64,000 nucleotides of DNA from Photobacterium leiognathi (GTDB taxonomy: Bacteria; Pseudomonadota; Gammaproteobacteria; Enterobacterales; Vibrionaceae). This document shows, piece after piece, positions 53,125 through 63,740 of the stretch. A program made the translations under genes and the position numbers. A model generated the notes under the pieces. It searched no databases, was not told where the DNA came from, and saw nothing but the letters and a program-made list of their open reading frames with translations. Position 1 is the first letter of the stretch; every line of letters begins with the position of its first letter. The stretch is from assembly GCF_030685535.1 (NCBI RefSeq), contig NZ_CP131601.1, positions 2,666,001 through 2,730,000 on the forward strand. The letters are read 5' to 3'.

Positions 53125-54444
53125 TTAGCCTTGTCGGAAACAACGTGGCGGTGGGATCAAGTCATGTTTGTTCAAGAGTCGATACATGGTTGCCCTTGAT
53201 ACCCCCAACTCTCTAGCGGCTGCTGAGATCTGCCCTTTATTGTTTTCTAACACAGTCAGTAGTGCCGTACGCTCCGACTCTTCTCGGATTTTTTTCAGGC
53301 TTTGTTTATCTTCGGTGATCCGTGGAATATCAAGTTGTTCGGCTTCAATACATTTATTTTCAGCCAAGAGTACCGCTCGTTTAATCTGGCTAATTAACTC
53401 ACGTACATTTCCAGGCCATTGATATTGCAACAACATTACTTGTGCTTGCTCTGAAAATGACTTAGCCACACTGTTATATTGTCTGGCGTACTTAAGCAGT
53501 AAAAACTCGGCAAGTAACACAATATCGCTGCCGCGCTCTCGCAATGCAGGTACCGACAATGAAATCACGTTAAGTCTAAAGTACAAATCTCGAGTTAGAG
53601 TATCGAGCTCCGACAGATCATCAAAATTATGGCTACTGGTGGCAATAATACGAATATCAACAGTAAGAATGCTGCCATCAGGACGGTAATAAGTCCCATC
53701 ACTAAGGATTTTTAAGATCTCTTTTTTTCTTTCATCGGCTAACAGGGTGAATTCATCTAATAAAAGCACACCGTTATTGGCATAATCGAGATAAGACTGT
53801 CGCTCAACATCATCAATCCACCCAGCTTGAACTGTTTCACAATTCACTCGTGCAAATGGCTTTTTAGCGCGAATAGATGCCTGGTGTAAGGCTTCTGCAA
53901 CAACCAATTTACCAGTACCAATCTCACCATTGATCAACACAGGCACATCACTTAACGCTACACGCTTAACTTGATCACGTAGCTTTTTCATGATCGGCGT
54001 ATTACCTTGTAGCCCTTGCTGACCAAATTGCCCTAATTGCGGCCACACTTGTCGTTCAAGTGCTAACATCCCACTTTGGTGACCAATAGTCTGTTTTAAA
54101 CGCTCGCAAGGGACTGGCGTAGAAAAATAGTCTAAACAGAAATTCACAATAAATTGGCTGATCGCTTCATTACTTAATTGCTCATCACGAACAATAGCGA
54201 TCCAACGTACTTGCTTATTGCGGTTAACCAACGCAGCTAAGCTATGTAAACTAAAATCATCGTTACTTAAATCAACAACACCGATACAGGGCCCCATTTC
54301 TAACAACAGTGACTCTGCTGCTCGTAAATCATAACAACGATGACATGACCATCCCGCCGCTTCCATTGACGGTAACCACTTTTGATTGACTCCACCAAAG
54401 ACAACGATGGAATTAGCTGCCCCAATCTTATTTCGTTTATCCAT
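53125..54444 (-). CDS. vpsR: VpsR-type response regulator of biofilm genes
   Basis: Master activator of exopolysaccharide genes in V. cholerae, active when bound to c-di-GMP. The 439 residues have a degenerate receiver domain (about 10-125, Asp58 in VVDLSND), an AAA+ domain and a Fis-type helix-turn-helix (GQISAAARELGVSRATMYRL). Walker A is GEIGTGK (173-179) and Walker B LLLDEF. The GAFTGA loop that contacts sigma54 is missing: VNCETVQAGW runs straight into a short segment before Walker B. The position beside lysS equals VC0665/VC0664. I infer it does not act through sigma54. Confidence 0.88.
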   Translation of the reverse strand: MDKRNKIGAANSIVVFGGVNQKWLPSMEAAGWSCHRCYDLRAAESLLLEMGPCIGVVDLSNDDFSLHSLAALVNRNKQVRWIAIVRDEQLSNEAISQFIVNFCLDYFSTPVPCERLKQTIGHQSGMLALERQVWPQLGQFGQQGLQGNTPIMKKLRDQVKRVALSDVPVLINGEIGTGKLVVAEALHQASIRAKKPFARVNCETVQAGWIDDVERQSYLDYANNGVLLLDEFTLLADERKKEILKILSDGTYYRPDGSILTVDIRIIATSSHNFDDLSELDTLTRDLYFRLNVISLSVPALRERGSDIVLLAEFLLLKYARQYNSVAKSFSEQAQVMLLQYQWPGNVRELISQIKRAVLLAENKCIEAEQLDIPRITEDKQSLKKIREESERTALLTVLENNKGQISAAARELGVSRATMYRLLNKHDLIPPPRCFRQG

Positions 54445-54786
54445 TCCCTAATCGCCCTTGATCACGTTATCACGTAGCACGACTGTCGTTGTAATATGTA
54501 TCAATAATAACCGTACCAAAATTGTTACAATCATATATGGATGAGATACAAATGCGCAACACGTTTACTATCAATTTAAAACTGAACCATTTATTTTCAT
54601 AACAAAAATCATAGATTATCGGAAGAAGTCACAATCCAGATAAGCAACAAAAAAATTAACATTCATTTTTGATACAACAATGAATCATTTGACAACTATC
54701 ACACAACTAACTGCATATTGCTTTTCAGCTCAGACAAAAAAGCCACCGATAAACGGTGGCTTTTATATCATCACATCAAACAAGTA
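54445..54786. other. vpsR upstream region (342 nt)
   Basis: No gene. It holds the lysS terminator on the left side of transcription flow and a possible vpsR promoter: minus strand TTGCGC, an 18-base spacer, TATGAT (54530-54559). The rest is AT-rich. Confidence 0.5.
54735..54765 (-). terminator. Terminator of lysS
   Basis: GCCACCG, ATAAA, CGGTGGC with six T after it on the minus strand. Confidence 0.88.
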
Positions 54787-56295
54787 TTAGTTGTTAGATT
54801 GAGGACGCATTGCTGGGAATAGGATAACGTCACGAATAGTATGTGTGTTAGTTAACAGCATAACTAGACGGTCGATACCAATACCTTGACCCGCTGTTGG
54901 CGGTAAGCCGTGCTCTAGTGCAGTGATGTAGTCTGCATCGTAGTACATTGCTTCGTCATCACCTGCATCTTTCGCGTCAACCTGCGCTTTGAAGCGTTGG
55001 TCTTGATCTTGTGCATCGTTAAGCTCAGAGAAACCATTCGCAACTTCACGACCACCGATGAAGAATTCAAAACGGTCAGTGATGAATGGGTTTTCATCGT
55101 TACGACGAGCAAGCGGAGAAATATCTGCTGGGTACTCAGTGATGAACGTTGGTTGCATTAGTTGAGGTTCTGCAGTTTCACCGAAGATCTCTTCAAGTAG
55201 CTGACCACAAGTCCAGAAGTCTTCAACATCAACGTGTACAGATTTCGCAATCTTAACCATAAGCTCACGATCAGCAACGCCTTCGTAAGTTAGCGCTTGG
55301 ATTTCTGCGTGGTCTGGGTTGTACTTCTTGATTGCGTCTAGCATGCTCATACGAGCGTAAGGGCCTGCAAATTCAACTTCGTATTCACCGTATGGCATCT
55401 TAGAAGAACCTAGAACATCCATTGCGATGCTGCTTAGCATTTCTTCTGTTAGATCCATTAGATCGTTGTAATCTGCGTACGCCATGTAGAATTCCATCAT
55501 AGTGAATTCTGGGTTGTGACGTGGCGATAGACCTTCGTTACGGAAGTTACGGTTGATTTCGAATACACGCTCAAAACCACCTACCACTAGACGCTTAAGG
55601 TATAGTTCAGGCGCAACACGTAGGTACATGTCGATATCTAGTGCGTTGTGGTGAGTGATAAATGGACGTGCTGTTGCACCACCAGGGATCACGTGCATCA
55701 TTGGCGTTTCCACTTCCATGAAGCCTTTGCTTACCATGAAGTTACGGATAGCCGATACCACTTTTGAACGAACAACGAATGCGTGACGTGAATCGTCATT
55801 TACAATTAGGTCAACGTAACGCTGACGGTAACGCATTTCTTGGTCAGTTAGACCGTGGAACTTTTCAGGTAGAGGACGTAGTGCTTTGGTTAGCAGCTCG
55901 TACTCATCCATGTTCACGTAAAGATCACCTTTACCTGACTTATGAAGCGCACCTTTAATACCGATGATGTCACCGATATCTAGACCTGAATATTTTTCTT
56001 TCAGCTCTTTTTGAACATCTTTTGATGCGTAAGCTTGGATACGACCAGATACATCTTGAATAGCAAGGAAAGGACCACGCTTCGCCATAATACGACCAGC
56101 GATAGCAAATACGTGACCCGCTTCTTCAAGCTCTTCTTTAGTCATTTCGCCGTATTTTGCTTCTAGATCTGCCGCTAAACTATCGCGACGAAAATCATTT
56201 GGGTCGTCATTTGCTTTGCAGTTTTCGCGGATCATATCTAATTTAGCGCGACGCTCAGCAATCAGCTTATTCTCATCTTGTAATTGATCAGTCAT
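54787..56295 (-). CDS. lysS: Lysyl-tRNA synthetase (class II)
   Basis: Charges tRNA-Lys. The 502 residues have the N-terminal OB fold (about 65-145; [18 protein letters not shown]) and class II motifs 1-3: [38 protein letters not shown] and [14 protein letters not shown]. It follows prfB by 32 nt, the conserved prfB-lysS pair. Confidence 0.99.
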   Translation of the reverse strand: MTDQLQDENKLIAERRAKLDMIRENCKANDDPNDFRRDSLAADLEAKYGEMTKEELEEAGHVFAIAGRIMAKRGPFLAIQDVSGRIQAYASKDVQKELKEKYSGLDIGDIIGIKGALHKSGKGDLYVNMDEYELLTKALRPLPEKFHGLTDQEMRYRQRYVDLIVNDDSRHAFVVRSKVVSAIRNFMVSKGFMEVETPMMHVIPGGATARPFITHHNALDIDMYLRVAPELYLKRLVVGGFERVFEINRNFRNEGLSPRHNPEFTMMEFYMAYADYNDLMDLTEEMLSSIAMDVLGSSKMPYGEYEVEFAGPYARMSMLDAIKKYNPDHAEIQALTYEGVADRELMVKIAKSVHVDVEDFWTCGQLLEEIFGETAEPQLMQPTFITEYPADISPLARRNDENPFITDRFEFFIGGREVANGFSELNDAQDQDQRFKAQVDAKDAGDDEAMYYDADYITALEHGLPPTAGQGIGIDRLVMLLTNTHTIRDVILFPAMRPQSNN

Positions 56296-56327
56296 GGGGT
56301 AACCCTTAAATTTTTACCGAAATTCGG

Positions 56328-57426
56328 TTAAAGACCTGATTTCAGGCTTGCTTCAATAAAACGGTCTAAATCACCGTCCAGTACTGCTTGGGTGTTACGA
56401 TTTTCCACCCCAGTACGTAAATCTTTAATGCGAGAATCATCCAGAACGTAAGAACGGATCTGGCTGCCCCAGCCAATGTCAGACTTAGAGTCTTCATTCG
56501 CTTGTTTCTCGGCATTTTGTTTTTGCAGTTCAAATTCAAACAATTTTGCTTTTAACTGCTTCATTGCCTGATCTTTGTTCTTATGCTGAGAACGGTCATT
56601 CTGACACTGCACCACAATATTTGTTGGAAGGTGGGTAATACGTACCGCAGATTCCGTGGTGTTTACGTGCTGACCACCCGCACCTGATGCACGGTATACG
56701 TCGATACGTAAATCAGATGGGTTAATATCGATCGCGATATTGTCATCAATTTCAGGGTAAACAAACGCCGAAGCAAAAGAGGTATGACGACGACCGCCTG
56801 AATCGAATGGCGACTTACGTACTAAACGGTGAACGCCCGTTTCTGTACGTAACCAGCCATAAGCATACTCACCGCTTACACGGATCGTTGCTGATTTAAG
56901 ACCAGCAACATCACCTTCTGACACTTCAATTACTTCAGTTTTGAAGCCTTTCGCATCAGCCCAACGCAAGTACATGCGTAGCATCATGGATGTCCAGTCT
57001 TGCGCTTCTGTACCGCCAGAGCCTGCTTGCAGGTCAACGTAACAGTCAGAAGGATCGTGATCGCCTGCGAACATACGACGGAACTCAAGTTTTGCCAGCT
57101 TTTCTTCAAGCTCTGCTAACTCAGGTTCGATCTCGTCAAACGTTTCCTGATCTTCTTCTTCTACCGCAAGCTCAAGTAGACCTTCAACGTCTTCAACACC
57201 TTGATCTAACTGGTCGATAGTCTCTACAACCGCTTCTAGTGATGCACGCTCTTTACCTAACGCTTGTGCGCGCTCAGGCTCGTTCCATACATCAGGTTGC
57301 TCTAATTCTGCATTGACTTCTTCTAGACGCTCTTTCTTAGCATCATAGTCAAAGGTACCCCCTAAGGACATCAGTACGAGCTGATACGTCCGCTAGGCGG
57401 TTTTTAATTGGATTAATCTCGAACAT
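56328..57426 (-). CDS. prfB: Peptide chain release factor 2, with programmed +1 frameshift
   Basis: Recognises UGA and UAA stops. The gene starts at 57426 ([20 protein letters not shown]) and meets an in-frame TGA as codon 26 (57349-57351). The slippery site is CTT TGA C, preceded by AGGGGG as an internal Shine-Dalgarno. Reading shifts +1 and continues [15 protein letters not shown], giving 365 residues as in E. coli. SPF (RKSPFDSGG) and GGQ ([14 protein letters not shown]) motifs are present. Low RF2 favours the shift, so the factor controls its own level. Confidence 0.97.
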
Positions 57427-57519
57427 TGCCACTCTTCATAGCCGAAATGGACATAACCGAAGGATTCTATCGAATTGTAGATAGAATATACAGAGGGAGA
57501 GAAAGGTTATAAGAAAATT

Positions 57520-57571
57520 TAATAGAAAATGGCGAGATTCTGGACGTAAACAACCGCCAAAACCTCGCCAT
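57520..57571 (-). terminator. Terminator of recJ
   Basis: Minus strand: ATGGCGAG and CTCGCCAT enclose a further imperfect stem; TTTTCTATT follows. Confidence 0.65.
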
Positions 57572-57603
57572 CCATAAAATTATTGCGCAAATCGCCAATA
57601 ACG

Positions 57604-59328
57604 CTATTTCGCGTTTAAGTGCTCTACCATCAATTGCACACTGCGATTACCACGGTATTCATTCACATCTAAACGATACACAAGTTCGATTTGTTGTACT
57701 GATGCATCAGGCCAACGTTTCACGTCAACGTTAAAAGCAATCGCATCTATCACACTGCCACCATTAAGGGGTTCAACCATCATCTTAAGATGTTTTCCTC
57801 CCACTAACTTTTGATGTAATAAGCGGAAAGTACCGTCAAAACTTGGCTCTGGAAATTGCTGTCCCCAAGGGCCACCAGCACGAAGAATTTCAGCCACTTC
57901 AAGGTTTAATTCATGACTACCAAGTTCGCCATCTGTCAGCAACACACCTTTTAAGGCATCTTCATCCAGTACACTGCGTACCACAGCATCAAAGGCCTTA
58001 CTAAATGCATCCAGTTTATCTTCTGGAATAGTTAAACCAGCAGCCATTGCGTGTACACCAAACTTTAAGATCATGCCTGGGTTTTGAGTATCAACAAGAT
58101 CTAATGCATCACGCATGTGCAAGCCTGCAATAGAGCGACAAGAACCTTTGATTTCGCCGTTACCAGCATCGGCAAACGCAATCACAGGGCGGTGATATTT
58201 ATCTTTAATGCGCGAAGCCAAAATACCAATCACACCTTGGTGCCAATCACGTTGGAACAACACTAAACCATAAGGCATATTTTGCTGATTGAACTTTAAA
58301 CGCTCACAAATCGCCAAGGCTTCATCTTTCATGCCTTGCTCAATTTCCTTGCGGGTTTGATTTAACCCATCTAGCTCAGATGCCATACGGCGTGCAGCTT
58401 GAATATTATCGCACAGCAACAACTCAACTCCGAATGACATGTCATCTAAACGCCCGGCAGCATTAATACGCGGCCCTAATGCAAAACCCAAATCACTGGT
58501 GACTAAACGAGAGGGATCGCGGTTAGCCACTTCAATTAACGCTTGAATACCCGGGCGACATTTACCAGCACGAATACGCTGTAAGCCTTGGTGAACCAAA
58601 ATACGATTATTACCATCAAGGGCAACCACATCGGCAACTGTACCCAGCGCCACTAAGTCCAGTAATTCAGCAAGGTTTGGCATCGCAATGCCTTGTTGCT
58701 CAAACCAGCCGTTATTACGCAGCTCTGCACGCAGTGCCAGCATTAAATAAAAAGCGACACCAACCCCACATAAAGCTTTTGAAGGGAAACCACATTCATT
58801 AAGGTTTGGGTTAACAATGGCATCAGCGATTGGCAGCGTATCGCCCGGCAAGTGGTGATCGGTAACGAGCACTTTGATGCCTTTTTCTTTTGCCGCAGCA
58901 ACACCAGAGATTGAAGAAACGCCGTTATCAACCGTCATGATAAGCTCTGCGCCACGAGCTTGTGCTTGCTCAACCACTTCTGGGCTTAAGCCATAACCAT
59001 CATCAAAACGGTTAGGCACTAGGTAATCAACGTTTTGACAGCCCAACATACGCAGCGCTAAAACTGATAACGCAGAGCTAGTTGCGCCATCGGCATCAAA
59101 GTCACCGACAATGATAATGCGGGTATTATTGGCAAGCGCATCACTGAGCAATTGCACAGCAGCTTCCATACCGTAGAGCTGATTATAATTAAGTAACCCT
59201 TTTGCTCCTCGCTCTAATTCAGCATCATTATTGATCCCACGGCTGGCATAAATCCGCTGTAAAATAGGTGGGATTGCATCGGAAAAACTATCCGTATTCG
59301 CTAGAGGTCGACGTTTAATTTCAATCAT
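57604..59328 (-). CDS. recJ: Single-strand-specific 5'-3' exonuclease RecJ
   Basis: Degrades single-stranded DNA in RecF-pathway recombination and mismatch repair. The 574 residues carry the DHH-family motifs IVGDFDADGATSSALSV, VTVDNG-type MTVDNGVSS and VTDHHLPGDTLP. A DHHA1 domain is near the end of the core (GSCRSIAGLHMRDAL), with a C-terminal OB region. It lies between dsbC and prfB as in E. coli. Confidence 0.97.
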   Translation of the reverse strand: MIEIKRRPLANTDSFSDAIPPILQRIYASRGINNDAELERGAKGLLNYNQLYGMEAAVQLLSDALANNTRIIIVGDFDADGATSSALSVLALRMLGCQNVDYLVPNRFDDGYGLSPEVVEQAQARGAELIMTVDNGVSSISGVAAAKEKGIKVLVTDHHLPGDTLPIADAIVNPNLNECGFPSKALCGVGVAFYLMLALRAELRNNGWFEQQGIAMPNLAELLDLVALGTVADVVALDGNNRILVHQGLQRIRAGKCRPGIQALIEVANRDPSRLVTSDLGFALGPRINAAGRLDDMSFGVELLLCDNIQAARRMASELDGLNQTRKEIEQGMKDEALAICERLKFNQQNMPYGLVLFQRDWHQGVIGILASRIKDKYHRPVIAFADAGNGEIKGSCRSIAGLHMRDALDLVDTQNPGMILKFGVHAMAAGLTIPEDKLDAFSKAFDAVVRSVLDEDALKGVLLTDGELGSHELNLEVAEILRAGGPWGQQFPEPSFDGTFRLLHQKLVGGKHLKMMVEPLNGGSVIDAIAFNVDVKRWPDASVQQIELVYRLDVNEYRGNRSVQLMVEHLNAK

Positions 59329-59384
59329 AATCAGGCTTCTTATCAGTATTATTATCTTTGCATAGTAACCAAATCACAGATAAC

Positions 59385-59415
59385 AAAAAAGCCTGAACAT
59401 CATGCTCAGGCTTTT
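59385..59415 (-). terminator. Terminator of dsbC
   Basis: Minus strand: GCCTGAGCATG, short loop, TTCAGGC, then six T; partly separates dsbC from recJ. Confidence 0.8.
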
Positions 59416-59442
59416 CATCATTTAATCATTCACAAAGCTAAA

Positions 59443-60171
59443 TTAGCTTTTTGGTTGGCTATCAAGTAGCTGACGTAGTGCTGCTGGCGGCTGGTAGCCT
59501 GGGATCATAGTGCCATCAGCCAATACGATTGCTGGCGTACCGTTCACCCCCATTGCAACACCTAGCTCGTATTGTGCACGAACTAGATCTGGACGTGGCG
59601 TGATCTTACTTTCATCAAAGTTACCGCTCTTGGCATCATCCATCGCTTTAGCACGATCTTTGGCACCCCAAATTGCACTCATTTGGTTAAAGTTACCAGA
59701 ACGCTCACCACCACGAGGGAATGCTAGGTAGCGCACAGTGATACCTTCATCGTTGTAGCCTTTGATCTCGTTATGCAGTTTACGACAGTAACCACAGCTG
59801 GTATCGGTGAACACGGTAACAACGTATTTTTCGTTCTTTGCAGGATAGACAATCATGTCTTTTTCCATCGCTGCAATTTTGTCCTTGTTCATTTTAGCCA
59901 TTTTTTGCTCTGTTAAATTAACAGGCTGCGCACCGCTATTTTCATATAAATGACCAACGACGAAATATTTACCATCATCAGTTGTATAAATAACACCACG
60001 CTCAGTCACAACTTCATTCAATCCTGGGATTGGTGATGACGCAATCGATGATGGCGTTAAACCAACTTTTTCCAATTGCTGACTGATCGCCGCTTCATTT
60101 GGCTTCGCTACCGCAGAAAAAGCCGTTAACGCAACAGCGGTTGCAACAATAGTTCGACTGATAAAGTGCAT
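59443..60171 (-). CDS. dsbC: Periplasmic disulfide isomerase DsbC
   Basis: Reshuffles wrong disulfides; kept reduced by DsbD. The 242 residues have a signal peptide cleaved near AVA|KP (residue 22), an N-terminal dimerisation domain, and a thioredoxin domain with active site CGYC in TDTSCGYCRKLHNEI. The cis-Pro loop is VNGTPAIVLADG. The order xerD-dsbC-recJ is as in E. coli. Confidence 0.97.
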   Translation of the reverse strand: MHFISRTIVATAVALTAFSAVAKPNEAAISQQLEKVGLTPSSIASSPIPGLNEVVTERGVIYTTDDGKYFVVGHLYENSGAQPVNLTEQKMAKMNKDKIAAMEKDMIVYPAKNEKYVVTVFTDTSCGYCRKLHNEIKGYNDEGITVRYLAFPRGGERSGNFNQMSAIWGAKDRAKAMDDAKSGNFDESKITPRPDLVRAQYELGVAMGVNGTPAIVLADGTMIPGYQPPAALRQLLDSQPKS

Positions 60172-60331
60172 TTAATTTATCCTTAATTAATGATGAAGAT
60201 CTCTATGCTTAATAAGACCCGATTCACCGTAAAATAGTTTCACATTTCACTACGTGCTTGTTAGGCAAGCATAAGTAAACTTAAACATAACGCAAACTCG
60301 ATACGTTAATTTGCCCAACACTCTCTCATAA

Positions 60332-61228
60332 TTATGCGCGAGGATGGTGAGTTTGGTGTAATTGTTTTAGTCTTTCTGTCGCAACATGAGTATAAATTTG
60401 TGTTGTCGACAAGTCACTATGTCCAAGCAACATCTGTACCACACGTAGATCAGCACCGTAATTCAGTAAGTGTGTCGCAAACGCGTGGCGCATCACATGG
60501 GGTGATAAGGTTTCTGCATCAATACCCGCTAATACCGCATAATGTTTAATGCGATGCCAAAAAGTTTGGCGAGTCATTTGCCTTGCGCGACGACTAGGGA
60601 ATAACACATCAGAGCTTTTTTCACCTAACAACTGTGGTCGCCCGGTTTCAATGAACTGTTCAATCCAATCAATGGCATTTTCCCCCATCGGCACTAAACG
60701 CTCTTTGTCACCTTTACCGGTAATACGCACCACTCCTTGACGTAAGCTGATGTTTTCCATTGTCAGCGTTACTAATTCAGTTACACGTAAACCTGTCGCA
60801 TAAAGTAGCTCAAGCATGGCTTTATCACGCAGTTCAATCGGATCGTTAACGTCTGGCGCATCAAGCAAGGCATCCACTTGCGCTTCGCTTAAATCTTTCG
60901 GTAAACGCTTAGGTAATTTTGGGGTTACCAACATTGCGCTCGGATCATCATCACGCATCTTTTCTCGATGTAAATATTGGAAAAGACGACGGATCGCAGA
61001 CACCATACGCGCACGGGAGGTCTGTTTATAATCTTTATCAAATAGCCACTGCTGATAACGTTGAAGATCATCAACCGATACATTAATCACATTGCGTGAT
61101 TCTTGTTTCAGCCAATTTAATAATTTCATTAGATCATTACGATAAGAAGCCAAGGTGTTTTCAGACAACCCTCGCTCCATCCACATAGCATCTAGAAAAC
61201 GTTCGATAATAACGTCATCGTTTTCCAT
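60332..61228 (-). CDS. xerD: Site-specific tyrosine recombinase XerD
   Basis: With XerC resolves chromosome dimers at dif. The 298 residues equal E. coli XerD. The SAM-like N domain opens FLDAMWMERGLSENTLASYR. The catalytic set is visible: Arg in YATGLRVTELVTL, Lys in ITGKGDKERLVP, His-x-x-Arg in SPHVMRHAFATHLL, His in LLGHSDLSTTQIY and the nucleophilic Tyr in QIYTHV. Confidence 0.98.
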   Translation of the reverse strand: MENDDVIIERFLDAMWMERGLSENTLASYRNDLMKLLNWLKQESRNVINVSVDDLQRYQQWLFDKDYKQTSRARMVSAIRRLFQYLHREKMRDDDPSAMLVTPKLPKRLPKDLSEAQVDALLDAPDVNDPIELRDKAMLELLYATGLRVTELVTLTMENISLRQGVVRITGKGDKERLVPMGENAIDWIEQFIETGRPQLLGEKSSDVLFPSRRARQMTRQTFWHRIKHYAVLAGIDAETLSPHVMRHAFATHLLNYGADLRVVQMLLGHSDLSTTQIYTHVATERLKQLHQTHHPRA

Positions 61229-61441
61229 TTTTCACTCCACTACCTGTGCTAGCACAAGCTAAACACATGGATAAATACACAGTACTTTCTTCATCATAGG
61301 GTATTTTTAGCAAAAAGTAACGAGCCTTGTGACAGGGGAGCATCAAGTTAAATTTTTCAGCTTGTTTTACTCACTTTATTGAGCTTGTCAGCGGATAACG
61401 GGTACACTGAGCAAATAAGTAAAATAACTAGGATACTCAGC

Positions 61442-61963
61442 ATGAAAATCGGTTTGTTTTATGGCTCAACCACCTGTTATACCGAAATGGCGGCAGAAAA
61501 AATCCGCGATTGTATTGGTGCTGAATTAATTGAGCTGCGTAACATTAAAGAAGCAGAGATCAGTGAAATGAACCAATTTGATATGTTGATTTTAGGTATT
61601 TCGACATGGGATTTTGGTGAACTACAAGAAGATTGGGAAGCAGTTTGGCAACAACTTGATGGCTTAACTCTCACCAATAAAACCGTTGCATTATTTGGTC
61701 TTGGCGATCAAGAAGGCTATACCGAATGGTTCCTTGATGCGATGGGTATGCTGCATGACAAATTACTCGAAGCTGGCGTGCAATTTATCGGTTACTGGCC
61801 TAACGATGACAGTTACCAATTTGAAGCATCAAAGGCACTCACCGAAGACAAGCAATTCTTTGTTGGTCTTGCGCTTGATGAAGATTCACAATACGAACAC
61901 TCCGATCAACGTATCACTCAGTGGTGCGAGCAGATCATGCTTGAGTATGCAGAAACGCTATAA
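61442..61963 (+). CDS. fldB: Flavodoxin FldB
   Basis: FMN electron carrier. The start at 61442 gives [20 protein letters not shown] and 173 residues, the E. coli FldB length; the upstream in-frame extension is not conserved. The phosphate loop is YGSTTCYTE, and FMN-stacking regions are [12 protein letters not shown] and [13 protein letters not shown]. It is divergent from xerD, as in E. coli. Confidence 0.96.
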   Translation: MKIGLFYGSTTCYTEMAAEKIRDCIGAELIELRNIKEAEISEMNQFDMLILGISTWDFGELQEDWEAVWQQLDGLTLTNKTVALFGLGDQEGYTEWFLDAMGMLHDKLLEAGVQFIGYWPNDDSYQFEASKALTEDKQFFVGLALDEDSQYEHSDQRITQWCEQIMLEYAETL

Positions 61964-61984
61964 CCGCAGTAAAAACCCACCCAA

Positions 61985-62014
61985 TAAAAAAGGGATGCTC
62001 ATAGCATCCCTTTT
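61985..62014. terminator. Bidirectional terminator between fldB and brnQ
   Basis: AAAAAAGGGATGCT, CAT(A), AGCATCCCTTTT. Confidence 0.9.
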
Positions 62015-62030
62015 CTCTATCTATCACATA

Positions 62031-63348
62031 TTACGCAAGTTTATCTTGGTGTGAGCCCATCGCTTTACCACCAATAAAGCGTGTGATCACCAATGCCACT
62101 AATGTTGGTAGTACCCAAGCCATGCCGTAGTTAAATAACGGTAGACTGCTAAACATCGAAACATCGAATTTTAAGTACTTAGCTACATCAATCATACTGA
62201 AGATGAAAGAAACCAATAACACCACACGGTAAGCCAAACGTGGATTTGGTAACCATTTGCGAACCAATGTGAGTGCAACCAACGCAATCGCCACAGGATA
62301 TAGTGCAAATAATACTGGCACCGATAGAGCAATCAGCTGATTTAGACCAACGTTCGCCACTACAGCACAAATCACCGCTAATACTACAGCCCACTTTTTG
62401 TAAGACATCGGAGTTAATGAGCTAAAGTAATCGGCACACGCACTGATCAAACCAATTGCCGTGGTTAAACATGCCAGTAAAACAATCGCAGATAAGATCA
62501 CCTGACCAGGTGCACCAAACAGTGCCATTACATAAGCCGTTAGAATCACACCACCATTGCCAGCATTAGGTGCAACCGTTGAACTAGTTGCACCCAAGTA
62601 GAATAGTGAAATATAAACAAACGCTAAACCTGCTGCGGCAATTAAGTCAAGCATAAATAAGGTAGGTACACGTTGTTTTCTCATCGCTGATCCCTTTACT
62701 GCGGATCACATCAACAATCAACATACCAAACATCAATGCCGCAAAAGTATCCATGGTGTTATAACCTTCAAGGAAACCTTTGGTAAACGCTTGTGTTGCG
62801 TACTCACCTTGTGCCGCCACAATGCTTGCTTGTGGGTTCACAAATACTGCAATTGCTAATACGGCAAGAACAATAAATAAAGCAGGAGTTAAAAACTTAC
62901 CAATCATGTCGATAAGCTTACCGCGAGACCAAGCAAAAAAGAGAGCAATCGCGAAAAAGATCACTGAAAAAGTCGTTAAGCTTGCTTGACCAGCACCTGC
63001 TGATAAAAACGGTTTCACTGCCATTTCATAAGCCACTAACCCTGTACGGGGTGCAGCGAATGCAGGACCGATAATAATAAAGATCAACACTGCCATTAAT
63101 GTGGCAACTTTTGACGGTAAATCGCGGGTTAAGCCCTGCCAACCACCACCAGCCATGGCTACAGCAATAATACCAACTAGAGGTAAACCAACCGCTGTTA
63201 CCAAAAATCCTGACATGGCAGAAAGCATATTTTCACCTACTAGCTGCCCTGCTAGTGGTGGAAAGATAATATTACCTGCGCCTAGAAAGAACGCGAAAGT
63301 CATAAAGCCTAACGCTATAATGTCTGTTACTTTGAGTGTCTTTTTCAA
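62031..63348 (-). pseudogene. brnQ: Branched-chain amino acid:cation symporter BrnQ, frameshifted
   Basis: Na+-coupled uptake of Leu, Ile and Val (LIVCS family). The N-terminal part (63348 to 62647) reads MKKTLKVTDIIALGFMTFAF and GAGNIIFPPLAGQ, then YNTMDTFAALMFGMLIVDVI, and stops after TYLIYA at a TGA. The C-terminal part continues in the +1 frame with DLIAAAGLAFVYISLFYLGA, TACLTTAIGLISACADYFSS-like helices, and ends at 62031. Joined, they give about 438 residues, a full transporter. The break is GCTTGAC around 62654-62660: one extra base. No ribosomal pause signal is seen, so mutation or sequencing error is likelier than programmed shifting. Confidence 0.88.
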
Positions 63349-63740
63349 ACTGCACCTTCCACTCGTTTATGGGTTATGTATTGTGTCTGCTTTTTTTATA
63401 ATTCTCTGTATTGGTTACACACTGCAAAAGATATAACCAACGAAAGCATAATGGATAAAAACTACACCCTTGGCAATAGCGTAGAAATAAACACCATATA
63501 ATCCATAAACAGAGCGTAAAATGTAGAATATAAAACCAATTAAATACAAATAATTAGAATATAAAATCAACCCATTACCAAAGATTAAAATATAAACCAA
63601 AAACCAAACAAATAGAACAACATTTTAGCAACAATAAAAGCACCATAATGAAACATCACTTGCAGTTATGGTTATATAAAAATCACTCAATCATTCAATC
63701 TGCTTATAATGCTTTGTTTGGTAAAGAAAAAGGATCGGGA
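63349..63740. other. brnQ-trmN divergent intergenic region (392 nt)
   Basis: No credible gene. Contains an inverted repeat TTGGTTA/TAACCAA (63411-63417, 63434-63440) near brnQ, direct repeats of TAGAATATAAAA (63524-63535, 63555-63566), and a perfect -10 TATAAT at 63705-63710 serving trmN. Confidence 0.55.

Noticed and set aside
62654..62660. Programmed +1 frameshift in brnQ like that of prfB
   Set aside because: There is TGA-C but no slippery CTT and no upstream Shine-Dalgarno-like stimulator, and no reason is known for RF2 control of this transporter.
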